NCBI GenBank assembly: GCA_031553315.1
Contig: JAVBLT010000001.1
Coordinates: 62,001-126,000 of the forward strand
DNA from: JAVBLT01 sp031553315
GTDB taxonomy: Bacteria; Verrucomicrobiota; Kiritimatiellia; RFP12; DVOR01
DNA: 64,000 nucleotides
Direction: 5' to 3'
In this document: positions 24,417 through 33,898 of the stretch, in pieces
Layout: the number at the start of each line of letters is the position of its first letter
How positions within the stretch are numbered: the stretch's first letter is position 1
Translations under genes and position numbers: made by a program
The notes under the pieces: model-generated
The model's database searches: none
What the model was told of the DNA's origin: nothing
The model's input: only the letters and a program-made list of their open reading frames with translations

Positions 24417-27400
24417 ATGTTTACCGCCCGACTGCTTGCTCCGCTTTTTTTCGCCGCGACCGCCTTCGCCGCCCCCGAGTGGGAAGATGAAACCATCAGC
24501 CAAATCAACCGCGAACCCCACCGCGCCTCGCTCCTGCCCACCGCCCCCGGCAGCGTCTTGAGCCTCAACGGCGATTGGCGCTTCCACTATGTCGACACCC
24601 CCGCCGAACGCCCCGAAGGGTTCCACAAACCGGAGTTCGGCGTCTCCTCCTGGAAAACCATTCCCGTGCCCTCAAGCTGGCAGGTTCAAGGCTACGGCAC
24701 CCCTCTCTATTCCAACGCCGCCTATCCCTTCAACGTGGATCCGCCCCGCGTCACCGGCGAACCCGATAAAAATTTCACCGCCTTCAAAGAACGCAATCCC
24801 GTCGGCTCCTACCGCCGCGATTTCACAGTGGCCGACGCCTTCGCCCAAGGCCAGACCTTCCTCCGCTTCGACGGCGTGGAATCGGCCTTCTACGTGTGGC
24901 TCAACGGCGCCTTCATCGGGTATTCCGAAGACGCGTACACCGGCGCCGAGTTCAACGTCACCCCCCACCTGCGCCCCGGGAAAAACACCCTCGCCGTACA
25001 AGTCTACCGCTGGTCCGACGGCTCCTACCTCGAAGACCAAGACTTCTTCCGCCACAGCGGCATCTTCCGCGACGTGACCCTCTTCACCACCCCCAACCTC
25101 ATGATCCGCGACGTGTTCCTCCGCTCCGGCCTCGACAGAACCTACACCGACGGCACCGTCGACGCCGAAATCACCCTCCGCAACCACGGCGAAACATCCG
25201 CCCCCACCGAGCTCCTCTTCACCCTCGGCGACCTCCTCACCGAAACCCTTACCGTGCCCGTCATTGAAACCGGCAAAGAAATCACCCTCGCGTTCGGCGG
25301 CAAAACCGTGCCAAAGCCCCTGCAATGGAGCGCCGAAATTCCCAACCTTTACCCCGTCAACATCACCCTCGCCGCCAATGGCGACAGCCGCACCTTCAAA
25401 ACCGGCTTCCGCACCGTCGAAACCGGGCCGCAGGGCCAGCTGCTCATCAACGGCAAAAGCGTGATTCTCAAAGGCGTGAACTACCACGACACCTCCCCCG
25501 ACCACGGCCGCGCCATCCCCTTCGAGCTCATGGTCAAAGACATCCGAATCATGAAGGAAAACAACATCAACACCGTCCGCAACGCCCACTACCCCAGGCA
25601 CCCCAAATGGTACGAGCTCTGCGACGAGCACGGCATCTACGTGGTCGACGAAGCCAACATCGAGGCCCACGGCCTCTACGGCCGCAAGCCCAACCTCAGC
25701 GACCTTCCCACCTGGGAACACGTCTACACCGAGCGCGTCATGGCCACCGTCGAACGCAGCAAAAACCACCCCTCCGTCATCTTCTGGTCGCTCGGCAACG
25801 AAACCGCCTGGGGCAAAAACTTCGCCGCCGCCTCCGATGCCGTCCGCGCCCGCGACACCACCCGCCTCATCCACTACTGCGAAGCCCCCTGGGGTTCAAA
25901 AAACACCGACATGGACTCCATCATGTACCCCTCCCTCGATCGCCTCGAAGCCATCGGCAGGGAAAACACCGCCCGCCCCTTCTTCGTCTGCGAATACGCC
26001 CACAGCATGGGCAACGCCATGGGCAACTTCGAGGAATACGTGGCCCTCTTCAAAAAATACCCCCGCCTCATCGGCGGCTGCATCTGGGATTTCGCCGACC
26101 AATCCATCCGCGCCACCCGCGACCCCAAGACCGGCCGCTACACCGCCGCCCCCTTCACCGGCGAAGCCCTCGCCTGGGGCGGCATGTTCGGCGACAACCC
26201 CAACTCCGGCGACTTCTGCGACAACGGCATCGTCACCGCCGACCGCAAGCCCAAAGGCCAGCTCGCCGCCGTGAAAAAAGCCTACCAGCCCGCCACCTTC
26301 ACCCTGGAGAAAGAAGGCAAAGTCACAATCAGAAACGACTACGCCTTCAAATCAATCACCTACAGCTACTTCAGCATAAGCGATGGCCGGAGGAGGAGGA
26401 GTTCAGGCGGCTCCCTCACCCTTTCCCCCGGAGAAGAAAGCACCCTCTGCTATTTCGATGACGACAACGCCCCCGAAACCACCATCGGCATCCTCGAGCG
26501 CCCCCTCACCCCAAAACTCCGCTCCGATGCCTCCGAGGATCTCGTTGAATACGCCCTCGCGCACACCACCTTCACCCTCCCCCCCTCTTCCGCCAAAAAG
26601 AAAGCCCGCGATTTCACAGCCCGCCAGCTCGACCCCGCCCAATTCACCGAAACCAACGGCGTGATCACCGTGACCGCCGGCGACATGACCGCCACCTTCG
26701 CCAACGGCACGCTCACCGCCCTGACCTCAGGCGAGCACGCCATCCTCACCCAGGCGCCCGATTTCCGCATGTATCGCGCACGCACCTGTAACGACGTCTG
26801 GATCTCCAACACCGCCGCCTGGCGCTCCCCCGGCATGAAAAACATCTGCACCGCCATGACCGCCGAGCACGATGGCCAGGCCGCCATCCGCATCATGGCC
26901 GCCATGCGCACCGAAGGCTCCCCCACCGCCTACAGCTACCACCTCATGTGGACCGTCGCCGAAGATTTTATCCGCTGCGACGGCGTCTTCACCCCCACCA
27001 CCCGCGATGCGGTCATTCCCCGCCTCGGCTTCGCCATCGGCTTCAACAAAGCCTATACCGGCGTGACCTACCGCGCCCGCGGCCCCTGGGAAACCTACCC
27101 CGACCGCAAAGCCGCCGGCATTGTCGACACCTTCCTTTCAAAGGTCTGCGATTTCTATATTCCCTACAGCGAGACCCAGGAATACGGCAACCGCGAAGAC
27201 GCCCAATTCGTGGCCCTTCACGGCGGCCACCTCCCCGGCATCGCCATCACCACCCCCGGCAACCCCTTCTCCTTCTCCGTCACCCAATGGGATTCCCCCG
27301 AGCTCGCCGCCGCCCGCACCCCCGACCGCCTCCCCACCCCCGACAAAGTGATGATCAACCTCAACCACGCCCTCACCGGCCTGGGCAACGCCAGCTGCGG

Positions 27401-28211
27401 CCCCCGCCCGCTACCCCAGTATCAGCTGCGCAACATCCCCTTCGCCTTCTCCTTCAACCTCACCCTCGAAACCGGAAAAGACCGCTCCAAGAACCCGGTC
27501 GTTTACCGCGAAGTGAACATGGAGGCTCCCTACTACCGGCCGACCGATCCCCCCTTCACCGTGGCCGGGTTGCCGCTCATCACACGCGGCCGCGACACCT
27601 TCGTGACCATCGCCTCCATTCTTCCCGGCCTCGCCATCGCCTATACCCTCAACGGCGACGTGGAGCGCCTCTACGAAAAACCCTTCAAGGTCGAAGAAGG
27701 CACCGTCACCGCCCGCGTGCTCCCCGCCAAACACATGCACCCCTCCCCCGCCCTCACCGTGAAATTCCAAAAACCCTCCGATGAAGCCGCGTGGCGCATC
27801 CTCGGCGTGTCGAGCGAAGAGCCCGGCGAAGGCAACGCCATCAACGCCATCGACGGCGACCCCTACACCTTCTGGCACAGCAACTGGCAAAACATCAACC
27901 CCGATTACCCCCACTTCATCGCCATCGACCTCGGCGCCGAAACCGCCTTCAAAGGCTTCACCTACACCCCCCGCGGCGATATGAGCAACGGCGCCATCGG
28001 CGCCTACCGCTTTGAAACCAGCCCCGACGCCAAAACCTGGATCGCCGCCATCGAAGGCGCCTTCCGCTACGCCAACGTCCACCGGCCCACGCCCCAAACC
28101 GTCGTTCTGCCCGGCCCCGTCAAAACCCGCTACATCCGCCTGACCGCGCTCAGCCCCGCCGTGCCCGGCCAGCGCTGGGCCAACGCAGCGGAAATCCAGC
28201 TCAACCGCTAG
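24417..28211 (+). CDS. Secreted GH2 beta-galactosidase with C-terminal CBM32-like domain
   Basis: This is a LacZ-type GH2 enzyme of 1264 residues with a signal peptide (LLAPLFFAATAFAAP). It has the sugar-binding jelly roll, Ig-like domains and TIM barrel; the acid/base is E462 in SLGNETAWG and the nucleophile E526 in FFVCEYAHSMGNAMG. The C-terminal half carries the bgaL small-chain-like domain, a chitobiase-C-like segment, and a final F5/8-type (CBM32-like) module from about residue 1120 (AINAIDGDPYTFWHSNW). Export and the extra module suggest action on polymeric or host glycans rather than lactose. ATG 24417 is preferred for its AGGAAAGG. The TAG stop is the first triplet of a repeat element. 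Confidence 0.92.
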   Translation: MFTARLLAPLFFAATAFAAPEWEDETISQINREPHRASLLPTAPGSVLSLNGDWRFHYVDTPAERPEGFHKPEFGVSSWKTIPVPSSWQVQGYGTPLYSNAAYPFNVDPPRVTGEPDKNFTAFKERNPVGSYRRDFTVADAFAQGQTFLRFDGVESAFYVWLNGAFIGYSEDAYTGAEFNVTPHLRPGKNTLAVQVYRWSDGSYLEDQDFFRHSGIFRDVTLFTTPNLMIRDVFLRSGLDRTYTDGTVDAEITLRNHGETSAPTELLFTLGDLLTETLTVPVIETGKEITLAFGGKTVPKPLQWSAEIPNLYPVNITLAANGDSRTFKTGFRTVETGPQGQLLINGKSVILKGVNYHDTSPDHGRAIPFELMVKDIRIMKENNINTVRNAHYPRHPKWYELCDEHGIYVVDEANIEAHGLYGRKPNLSDLPTWEHVYTERVMATVERSKNHPSVIFWSLGNETAWGKNFAAASDAVRARDTTRLIHYCEAPWGSKNTDMDSIMYPSLDRLEAIGRENTARPFFVCEYAHSMGNAMGNFEEYVALFKKYPRLIGGCIWDFADQSIRATRDPKTGRYTAAPFTGEALAWGGMFGDNPNSGDFCDNGIVTADRKPKGQLAAVKKAYQPATFTLEKEGKVTIRNDYAFKSITYSYFSISDGRRRRSSGGSLTLSPGEESTLCYFDDDNAPETTIGILERPLTPKLRSDASEDLVEYALAHTTFTLPPSSAKKKARDFTARQLDPAQFTETNGVITVTAGDMTATFANGTLTALTSGEHAILTQAPDFRMYRARTCNDVWISNTAAWRSPGMKNICTAMTAEHDGQAAIRIMAAMRTEGSPTAYSYHLMWTVAEDFIRCDGVFTPTTRDAVIPRLGFAIGFNKAYTGVTYRARGPWETYPDRKAAGIVDTFLSKVCDFYIPYSETQEYGNREDAQFVALHGGHLPGIAITTPGNPFSFSVTQWDSPELAAARTPDRLPTPDKVMINLNHALTGLGNASCGPRPLPQYQLRNIPFAFSFNLTLETGKDRSKNPVVYREVNMEAPYYRPTDPPFTVAGLPLITRGRDTFVTIASILPGLAIAYTLNGDVERLYEKPFKVEEGTVTARVLPAKHMHPSPALTVKFQKPSDEAAWRILGVSSEEPGEGNAINAIDGDPYTFWHSNWQNINPDYPHFIAIDLGAETAFKGFTYTPRGDMSNGAIGAYRFETSPDAKTWIAAIEGAFRYANVHRPTPQTVVLPGPVKTRYIRLTALSPAVPGQRWANAAEIQLNR

Positions 28212-28371
28212 AGCAGGTTTCGAATGAGATTTCCGAATTTTGCGAAGGTGAATTTTGGTTTTGACAAACGCTTGAGGTGAGCCGTAGCAACGCTACGGCG
28301 ATCTGAAAGGGTGAAGTTTAAAAACAAAAAGCACCGAGAAAAAGCGGAAAGATCAATCGAAATATGCTCTA
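28209..28371 (+). repeat. Dispersed 163-bp MITE-like element, copy 4 (intact)
   Basis: It runs from TAGAGCAGGTTTCGAATGA to ATCGAAATATGCTCTA and contains the hairpin CCGTAGC-AAC-GCTACGG. The TAG at its left end is the stop of the GH2 gene. Its last TA is shared with copy 5. Confidence 0.92.
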
Positions 28372-28532
28372 GAGCAGGTTTCGAATGAGATTTCCGGATT
28401 TTGCGAAGGTGATTTTTGGTTTTGACAAACGCTTGAAGTAAGCCCTAGCAACGCTACGGCGATCTGAAAGGGTGAAGTTCAAAAACAAAAAGCACCGAGA
28501 AAAAGCAGAAAGATCAATCGAAATATGCTCTA
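28370..28532 (+). repeat. Dispersed 163-bp MITE-like element, copy 5 (intact, tandem to copy 4)
   Basis: Same length and ends as copy 4, with about seven base differences, including one that breaks a hairpin pair (CCCTAGC). It abuts copy 4 head to tail through one shared TA. After its last TA the flank reads AAACC, so excision of both copies would leave CGC-TAA, an original TAA stop for the GH2 gene. Confidence 0.92.
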
Positions 28533-28556
28533 AAACCAGTACGCACTCAAAAAGAG

Positions 28557-28588
28557 AAGCCGCATTCGGGAGGATGCGGCTTTTTTTT
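28557..28588 (+). terminator. Rho-independent terminator downstream of the GH2 gene
   Basis: The stem AAGCCGCAT / ATGCGGCTT with a short loop is followed by eight T. It ends transcription from the GH2 gene before the hom promoter. Confidence 0.85.
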
Positions 28589-28607
28589 GCTTTTCACGGG
28601 GAACCGC

Positions 28608-28636
28608 TTGTCAGTTCGCGGCGGATATGGTAATGT
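28608..28636 (+). promoter_or_regulatory. Sigma-70 promoter of hom-lysC-cimA-zupT
   Basis: TTGTCA (28608-28613) and TAATGT (28631-28636) are 17 bases apart. The ribosome site AAGGAG at 28658-28663 follows. Confidence 0.55.
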
Positions 28637-28671
28637 GTCGTTTTGCTTTTTGAACATAAGGAGTTGTCGTG

Positions 28672-29976
28672 ATGAAAGAGATCGGCGTTGGCGTTATCGG
28701 ATTCGGAACCGTGGGTTCGGGCGTGGTCGAAGGTCTTCTGACCGAAGGCGGCCTGATCGCGCAGCGCTCCGGCACCCGCATTTCCCTCAAAGGCATCGCG
28801 GATCTCGACACCGCGACCGACCGCGGCTTCAAAGTGCCCGAAGGCCTCCTCACGACCGACGCCATGGCCCTCATCACCCGGCCCGACATCCAGATCATCG
28901 TGGAGCTCATCGGCGGCACCGGTTTTGCCCGCACCGTCATCGAAACCGCCCTCAACGCCGGCAAATCAGTGGTCACCGCCAACAAAAAGCTCCTCGCCGA
29001 ATGCGGCCCGAGCCTCTTCCGCCTCGCCACCGAAAAAGGCTGCGACCTCTACTTCGGAGCCAGCGTCGGCGGCGGCATCCCCATCATCCGCGCCTTGCGC
29101 GACGGCCTCATCGGAAACCGCATCGACTCCATCCACGGCATTCTCAACGGCACCTGCAACTACATCCTCACCCGCATGGAGCTCGAAGGCCTCCCCTTCG
29201 ATGAAATCCTCGCCGACGCCCAGCGCCTCGGCTATGCCGAAGTCGACCCCAGCCTCGATATCGACGGCTACGACACCGCCCACAAAATCGCCATCCTCGC
29301 CTCCCTTGCCTACGGCCTGCGCGTGCCCATCCAGGAAGTGCTCGTGGAAGGCATCCGCGGCCTCTCCGACGTCGACGTGCGCTACGCCGCCCAGCTCGGC
29401 TACCGCATCAAGCTCCTCGCCATCTGCAAATGCATCGACAACGAGCTCGAGATCCGCGTGCACCCCACCCTCGTGCCCCTCACACACATGCTCGCCTCCG
29501 TCGCCAACGTCTTCAACGCCGCGATGGTCGACGGCTCCCTCACCGGCGACACCCTCTACTACGGCCGCGGAGCCGGCCGCGCCGCCACCGCCAGCACCGT
29601 GATCGGCGACATCGCCAGCGTGGCCCGCCACCTCGCCGTAGGCGCCCCCCGCGCCATCCAGCCCTTGCGCGACGAACCCGAAACCGGCTACACCATCCGC
29701 TCCAAAGAAGCCTGCGTCAGCCGCTTCTACATCCGCCTCATGGTCAAAGACAAAGCCGGCATGGTCGGCCGCTTCGCCACCATCCTCGGCGACCACGGCG
29801 TGAGCATGACCGCCGCCTCCCAGCACGAAATGAGCGAAGAAGAGCGGAAACAAGGCTTCGTACCCGTCGTCATCCTCACCCACGCCTGCACCACCGGAGC
29901 CGTCGTCGAAGCGCTGAAGGAAATCCAAAGCGAGGGCATCGTCGAAGGCACACCCCTTTACCTGCGCATTCTCTAA
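28672..29976 (+). CDS. hom: Homoserine dehydrogenase
   Basis: It reduces aspartate semialdehyde to homoserine, the branch toward threonine and methionine. The N-terminal NAD(P)-binding motif is IGVGVIGFGTVGSGVVEGL, the catalytic domain contains GILNGTCNYILTRMELEG and YAEVDPSLDIDGYDTAHKIAILA, and residues ~345-434 form an ACT regulatory domain (YIRLMVKDKAGMVGRFATIL). The ATG at 28672 is favoured over GTG 28669 by its eight-base spacing from AAGGAG. It is the monofunctional type. lysC follows after 24 bases. Confidence 0.96.
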   Translation: MKEIGVGVIGFGTVGSGVVEGLLTEGGLIAQRSGTRISLKGIADLDTATDRGFKVPEGLLTTDAMALITRPDIQIIVELIGGTGFARTVIETALNAGKSVVTANKKLLAECGPSLFRLATEKGCDLYFGASVGGGIPIIRALRDGLIGNRIDSIHGILNGTCNYILTRMELEGLPFDEILADAQRLGYAEVDPSLDIDGYDTAHKIAILASLAYGLRVPIQEVLVEGIRGLSDVDVRYAAQLGYRIKLLAICKCIDNELEIRVHPTLVPLTHMLASVANVFNAAMVDGSLTGDTLYYGRGAGRAATASTVIGDIASVARHLAVGAPRAIQPLRDEPETGYTIRSKEACVSRFYIRLMVKDKAGMVGRFATILGDHGVSMTAASQHEMSEEERKQGFVPVVILTHACTTGAVVEALKEIQSEGIVEGTPLYLRIL

Positions 29977-30000
29977 TTCAACCGGAGTCATCACACACAC

Positions 30001-31368
30001 ATGAAAGTATGCAAATTCGGCGGATCGTCGGTTGCCGACGCCGTCCAAGTCTCCAAAATCTGCGACATCATCCTCTCCGACCCCGAGCGCCGCATCGTCG
30101 TTGTCTCAGCCCCCGGCAAACGCTCCAAAACCGACATCAAGGTCACCGATCTCCTGATTGAATGCGCCGGCCGCCTCATCGCCGGCAACCCCGCCGGCGA
30201 CATCATCGCCGCCATTGTCGAGCGCTACGCCGCCATCCAGCGCGGCCTCAGCCTCGATCCCGCCGTCGTCGCCGAAATCGAGCGCGACCTCCGCGCCCGC
30301 GCGGCCATGGACATCACCCACCCCGGCATGTTCATGGATTGCATGAAAGCCGCCGGCGAAGACAACAGCGCCCGAATCGTCGCAGCCGCCTTCCGCGCCC
30401 GCGGCGCCCGCGCCACCTACGTGAACCCCGGCCAGGCCGGCATGCTCCTGACCGACGAATTCGGCTCCGCCCAGCTCCTCGAAGAATCCTACCCCCTCCT
30501 CGCCGAAAGCCTCGCCCGAATCGAAGGCCTCATCATCTTCCCCGGCTTCTTCGGCAGCACCAAAAAGGGCGCCGTCGCCACCTTCCCCCGAGGCGGGTCC
30601 GACATCACCGGCGCCATCCTCGCCGCCGCCGTCAAGGCCGACGTCTACGAAAACTTCACCGACGTCGACTCCGTCTACCCCGTCGACCCCCGCCTCGTGC
30701 CCGAAGTGAGCGAAGGCATCACCGCCATGACCTACCGCGAAATGCGCGAGCTCTCCTACGCCGGCTTCGGCGTGTTTCAGGATGAAGCCATCGTGCCCGC
30801 CGTGCGCGCCGCCATCCCCATCAACATCCGCAACACCAACCGCCCCGATCTCCCCGGCACCATGGTCGTGAAAGAACGCCTCGCCAAGCCCGGCAGCGTG
30901 GCAGGCATCGCCAGCAGCGACGGCTTCTGCGCCATCTACGTCGACAAATACATGATGAACCGCGAGATCGGCTTCGGCCGCCGCCTCCTCCAGATCCTCG
31001 AAGAAGAAGGCATCTCCTACGAACACATGCCCTCAGGCATCGACAGCGTCTCCGTCGTCATCCGCGACCAGAACTTCACCCCCGAAACCGAGGCCCGCGT
31101 CATCAGCCACATCACCCGCGACCTCAAGCCCGACAACGTGGAGATCGACCGCGGCTACGCCCTCATCATGGTCGTCGGCGAAGGGCTCTACTACACCCCC
31201 GGCATGGCCGCCCACGCCACCCTCGCCCTCTTCCGCGAAGGCATCAACATCGAAATGATGAACCAGGGATCCTCCGAAATCAGCATGATGTTCGGCGTCC
31301 TCGCCAAAGACCGCGAGAAAGCCGTCCGCTCACTCTACAGATCATTCTTCAAAGGCGAAATGCCGTAA
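30001..31368 (+). CDS. lysC: Aspartate kinase
   Basis: Aspartokinase phosphorylates aspartate, the entry to the lysine/threonine/methionine pathway. It begins with the kinase motif KVCKFGGSSVADA, has the substrate and nucleotide segments GFFGSTKKGAVATFPRGGSD and YENFTDVDSVYPVDPR, and ends with two ACT-like domains (from about residue 310; VVGEGLYYTPGMAAHATLAL). At 455 residues it resembles the monofunctional three-domain type. It is co-directional with hom and cimA. Feedback control by lysine or threonine is expected from the ACT domains but not readable. Confidence 0.95.
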   Translation: MKVCKFGGSSVADAVQVSKICDIILSDPERRIVVVSAPGKRSKTDIKVTDLLIECAGRLIAGNPAGDIIAAIVERYAAIQRGLSLDPAVVAEIERDLRARAAMDITHPGMFMDCMKAAGEDNSARIVAAAFRARGARATYVNPGQAGMLLTDEFGSAQLLEESYPLLAESLARIEGLIIFPGFFGSTKKGAVATFPRGGSDITGAILAAAVKADVYENFTDVDSVYPVDPRLVPEVSEGITAMTYREMRELSYAGFGVFQDEAIVPAVRAAIPINIRNTNRPDLPGTMVVKERLAKPGSVAGIASSDGFCAIYVDKYMMNREIGFGRRLLQILEEEGISYEHMPSGIDSVSVVIRDQNFTPETEARVISHITRDLKPDNVEIDRGYALIMVVGEGLYYTPGMAAHATLALFREGINIEMMNQGSSEISMMFGVLAKDREKAVRSLYRSFFKGEMP

Positions 31369-31378
31369 GGAACGGAAT

Positions 31379-32968
31379 ATGGCGGCGGAACGGGTTGCGA
31401 TTTGCGACACCACGTTGCGCGACGGCGCGCAGGGCGAAGGCATCTACTTCTCAACCGCCGCCAAGCTCCGCTTCCTCGAAGCGCTCGACGCCTTCGGCAT
31501 TCATTTCGCCGAAGGCGGCTTCCCCGGCGCCAACCCCCGCGACCGGCACTTCTTTGAAAAAGCCCGGAACCTCACCCTGCGCAACACCCGCCTCGTGGCC
31601 TTCGGAGCCACCCGCCGCCCAGGCATCGCCCCCGAAAACGACCCCCAGCTCAAAGCCCTCATCGAAGCGGGCACCCAATGGGTCGCCGTCTACGGCAAAA
31701 GCTCCCTCCTCCATGTGCGCGACGTGCTCCGCATCGCCCCCGAAGAAAACCTCGCCCTCATCGCCGACACCGTCGCCCATCTCCGCCGCAACCGCCGCCG
31801 CGTGATTTTCGACGCCGAACACTTTTTCGACGCCTACGCCGCCCACCCCCACTACGCCCTCCAGACCCTCCACGCCGCCCGCGCCGCCGGAGCCGCCATC
31901 CTCACCCTCTGCGACACCAACGGCGGCACCCTCCCCCACACCGTCTACCAAGCCACCCTCGCCGCCCGCCAGCACTTCCCCGGCGCCATCATCGGCATCC
32001 ACACCCACAACGACTCCGGCCTCGCCGTCGCCAACACCCTCGAAGCCATCCGCGCCGGCGCCCGCCACGCCCAAGGCACCTTCAACGGCCTGGGCGAACG
32101 CACCGGCAACGCCGACCTCGTGGCCATCATCCCCGCCATCGACCTCAAAATGGCCCCCCTCGCCAGCATCGGCAAAGCCCGCCTCAAAGACCTCACCCCC
32201 CTCTCGCGCCTGACCGACAGCCTCTGCAACCGCCGTTCCTTCAAAAACCAGCCCTACGTGGGCGAAAACGCCTTCACCCACAAAGCCGGAGCCCACGCCT
32301 CGGCCATCCGCAAAAACACCGCCACCTTCGAACACATCCGCCCCGAGACCGTCGGCAACAACCGCCGCATCCTCATCTCCGAGCTCGCCGGCAACGCCTC
32401 CGTCCTCGCCAAACTCGAAGAATTCGGCCTCCCCTGCAACCGCGAAACCACCGACCGCCTCCTCGCCGCCCTCAAAAACGCCGCCCTCAAAGGCCTCTCC
32501 TATGAAGGCGCCGACGCCTCCTTCCGCATGTTCGCCGCCCGCACCCTCAACGAACCCGCAAGCCGCTTCTTCGAGCTCAACACCTTCCATGTCGACGTCG
32601 ACAAACACGACCGCGCCGCCCCCAGCGCCTCCCGCGCCACCGTTTCCATCGCCATCGGCCGGCGAACCGAGATCGCCAAAGGCGAAGGCGTCGGACCCGT
32701 CGAAGCGCTCGACGCCGCCCTCACCCGCGCCCTCACCGCCTTTTACCCCGCCACCACCCGCGTGCGCCTGACCGACTACCGCGTGCGCATCATCAACCCC
32801 CAGGCCGCCGAAAAATCCATCACCCGCGTGACCATTGAATCGACCGACGGCACCGCCGGCTGGACCACGGTCGGCGTCTCGGAAAACATCATCGAAGCCT
32901 CCTGGCAAGCCCTTGCCGACAGCATCGAATATTATTTCCTTACCCGGAAGATCCCCCCCTGCCCATGA
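31379..32968 (+). CDS. cimA: (R)-citramalate synthase
   Basis: CimA condenses pyruvate with acetyl-CoA to citramalate, giving 2-oxobutyrate for isoleucine without threonine deaminase. The HMGL-type barrel has CDTTLRDGAQGEGI, the metal-binding IGIHTHNDSGLAVANTLEAI and GTFNGLGERTGNADL; the C-terminal LeuA allosteric domain starts near residue 390. The 529-residue length and the segments FVGENAFTHKAGAHASAI-like match the long CimA/2-isopropylmalate family. It sits ten bases after lysC and overlaps zupT by four. 2-isopropylmalate synthase is an alternative, but the DGAQGEGIYFS form favours CimA. Confidence 0.88.
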   Translation: MAAERVAICDTTLRDGAQGEGIYFSTAAKLRFLEALDAFGIHFAEGGFPGANPRDRHFFEKARNLTLRNTRLVAFGATRRPGIAPENDPQLKALIEAGTQWVAVYGKSSLLHVRDVLRIAPEENLALIADTVAHLRRNRRRVIFDAEHFFDAYAAHPHYALQTLHAARAAGAAILTLCDTNGGTLPHTVYQATLAARQHFPGAIIGIHTHNDSGLAVANTLEAIRAGARHAQGTFNGLGERTGNADLVAIIPAIDLKMAPLASIGKARLKDLTPLSRLTDSLCNRRSFKNQPYVGENAFTHKAGAHASAIRKNTATFEHIRPETVGNNRRILISELAGNASVLAKLEEFGLPCNRETTDRLLAALKNAALKGLSYEGADASFRMFAARTLNEPASRFFELNTFHVDVDKHDRAAPSASRATVSIAIGRRTEIAKGEGVGPVEALDAALTRALTAFYPATTRVRLTDYRVRIINPQAAEKSITRVTIESTDGTAGWTTVGVSENIIEASWQALADSIEYYFLTRKIPPCP

Positions 32969-33831
32969 ACACCACCGTGCTGACCGCCTTCGCCCTCACC
33001 CTTTTCGCCGGCATGGCCACCGGCATCGGCAGCGTCATCGCCTTCACCGCCCGGCAGACCAACCACCGCTTCCTCTCCATATCCACCGGCTTCTCAGCCG
33101 GCGTCATGCTCTACGTATCCTTCATCGAAATCTTCCCCAAAGGCCTTGAAGAGCTCTCCCTGCTTTACTCCGACAAAGCCGCCTACCTCTACACCACCCT
33201 CGGCTTCTTCGGCGGCCTCCTCCTCATCGGCATCATCGACACCCTCATCCCCTCCGCCGAAAATCCCCACGAAACCCACACCGACCACGAAACCGCCCTC
33301 CTCCACGCCCCCAACACACAAACCCCCTCCGAAAAACGCGAAGTGAAAGACATCGCCGCCCACGCCCGCCTCCTGCGCATGGGGCTTTTCACCGCCCTCG
33401 CCATCGGCATTCACAACTTCCCCGAAGGCCTCGCCACCTTCCTCTCCGCCCTCAAAGACCCCACCCTCGGCCTCGCCATCGCCATCGCCGTCGCCCTGCA
33501 CAACATCCCCGAAGGCGTCAGCGTCTCCGTACCCATCTTCTACGCCACCGGCAACCGCCGCAAAGCCTTCACCCTCTCCCTTCTCAGCGGCCTGGCCGAA
33601 CCCCTCGGAGCCCTCATCGCCTTCGGCCTCCTTCACCTCTTCACCGGCGGAGCCACCGTCTCCCCGCTCCTCATGGGCACCCTCTTCGCCGGCGTCGCCG
33701 GGATCATGGTCTACATCAGCCTCGACGAACTCCTCCCCGCCAGCCGCGCCTACGGCAAAGGCCACGACAGCCTGCTTGGCCTCGTCGGCGGCATGGCCGT
33801 CATGGCCCTCAGCCTCATCCTCATGCGGTAG
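32965..33831 (+). CDS. zupT: ZIP-family zinc transporter
   Basis: ZupT imports zinc and other divalent metals across the inner membrane. The 288-residue protein has eight predicted helices, a histidine-bearing loop (NPHETHTDHETALLHAP), and the metal-pathway motifs IHNFPEGLATFLSAL and ALHNIPEGVSVSVPI in helices 4 and 5. It overlaps cimA by four bases, so it is co-translated with the amino-acid genes, although no functional link is obvious. The TAG stop is the first triplet of a repeat element fragment. Confidence 0.94.
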   Translation: MNTTVLTAFALTLFAGMATGIGSVIAFTARQTNHRFLSISTGFSAGVMLYVSFIEIFPKGLEELSLLYSDKAAYLYTTLGFFGGLLLIGIIDTLIPSAENPHETHTDHETALLHAPNTQTPSEKREVKDIAAHARLLRMGLFTALAIGIHNFPEGLATFLSALKDPTLGLAIAIAVALHNIPEGVSVSVPIFYATGNRRKAFTLSLLSGLAEPLGALIAFGLLHLFTGGATVSPLLMGTLFAGVAGIMVYISLDELLPASRAYGKGHDSLLGLVGGMAVMALSLILMR

Positions 33832-33898
33832 AGCAGGTTTCGAATGAAATTTCCGGATTTTGAGAACGTGATTTTGGGTTTTGACAAGAGCATATTCA
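33829..33898 (+). repeat. Dispersed MITE-like element, copy 6 (rearranged fragment)
   Basis: The left ~55 bases match the family (TAGAGCAGGTTTCGAATGA through GGGTTTTGACA). They are then joined to AGAGCATATT, which resembles the inverted right terminus. The middle with the hairpin is missing. Its TAG is the zupT stop, and its far end abuts the stop of the Nudix gene. Confidence 0.7.
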
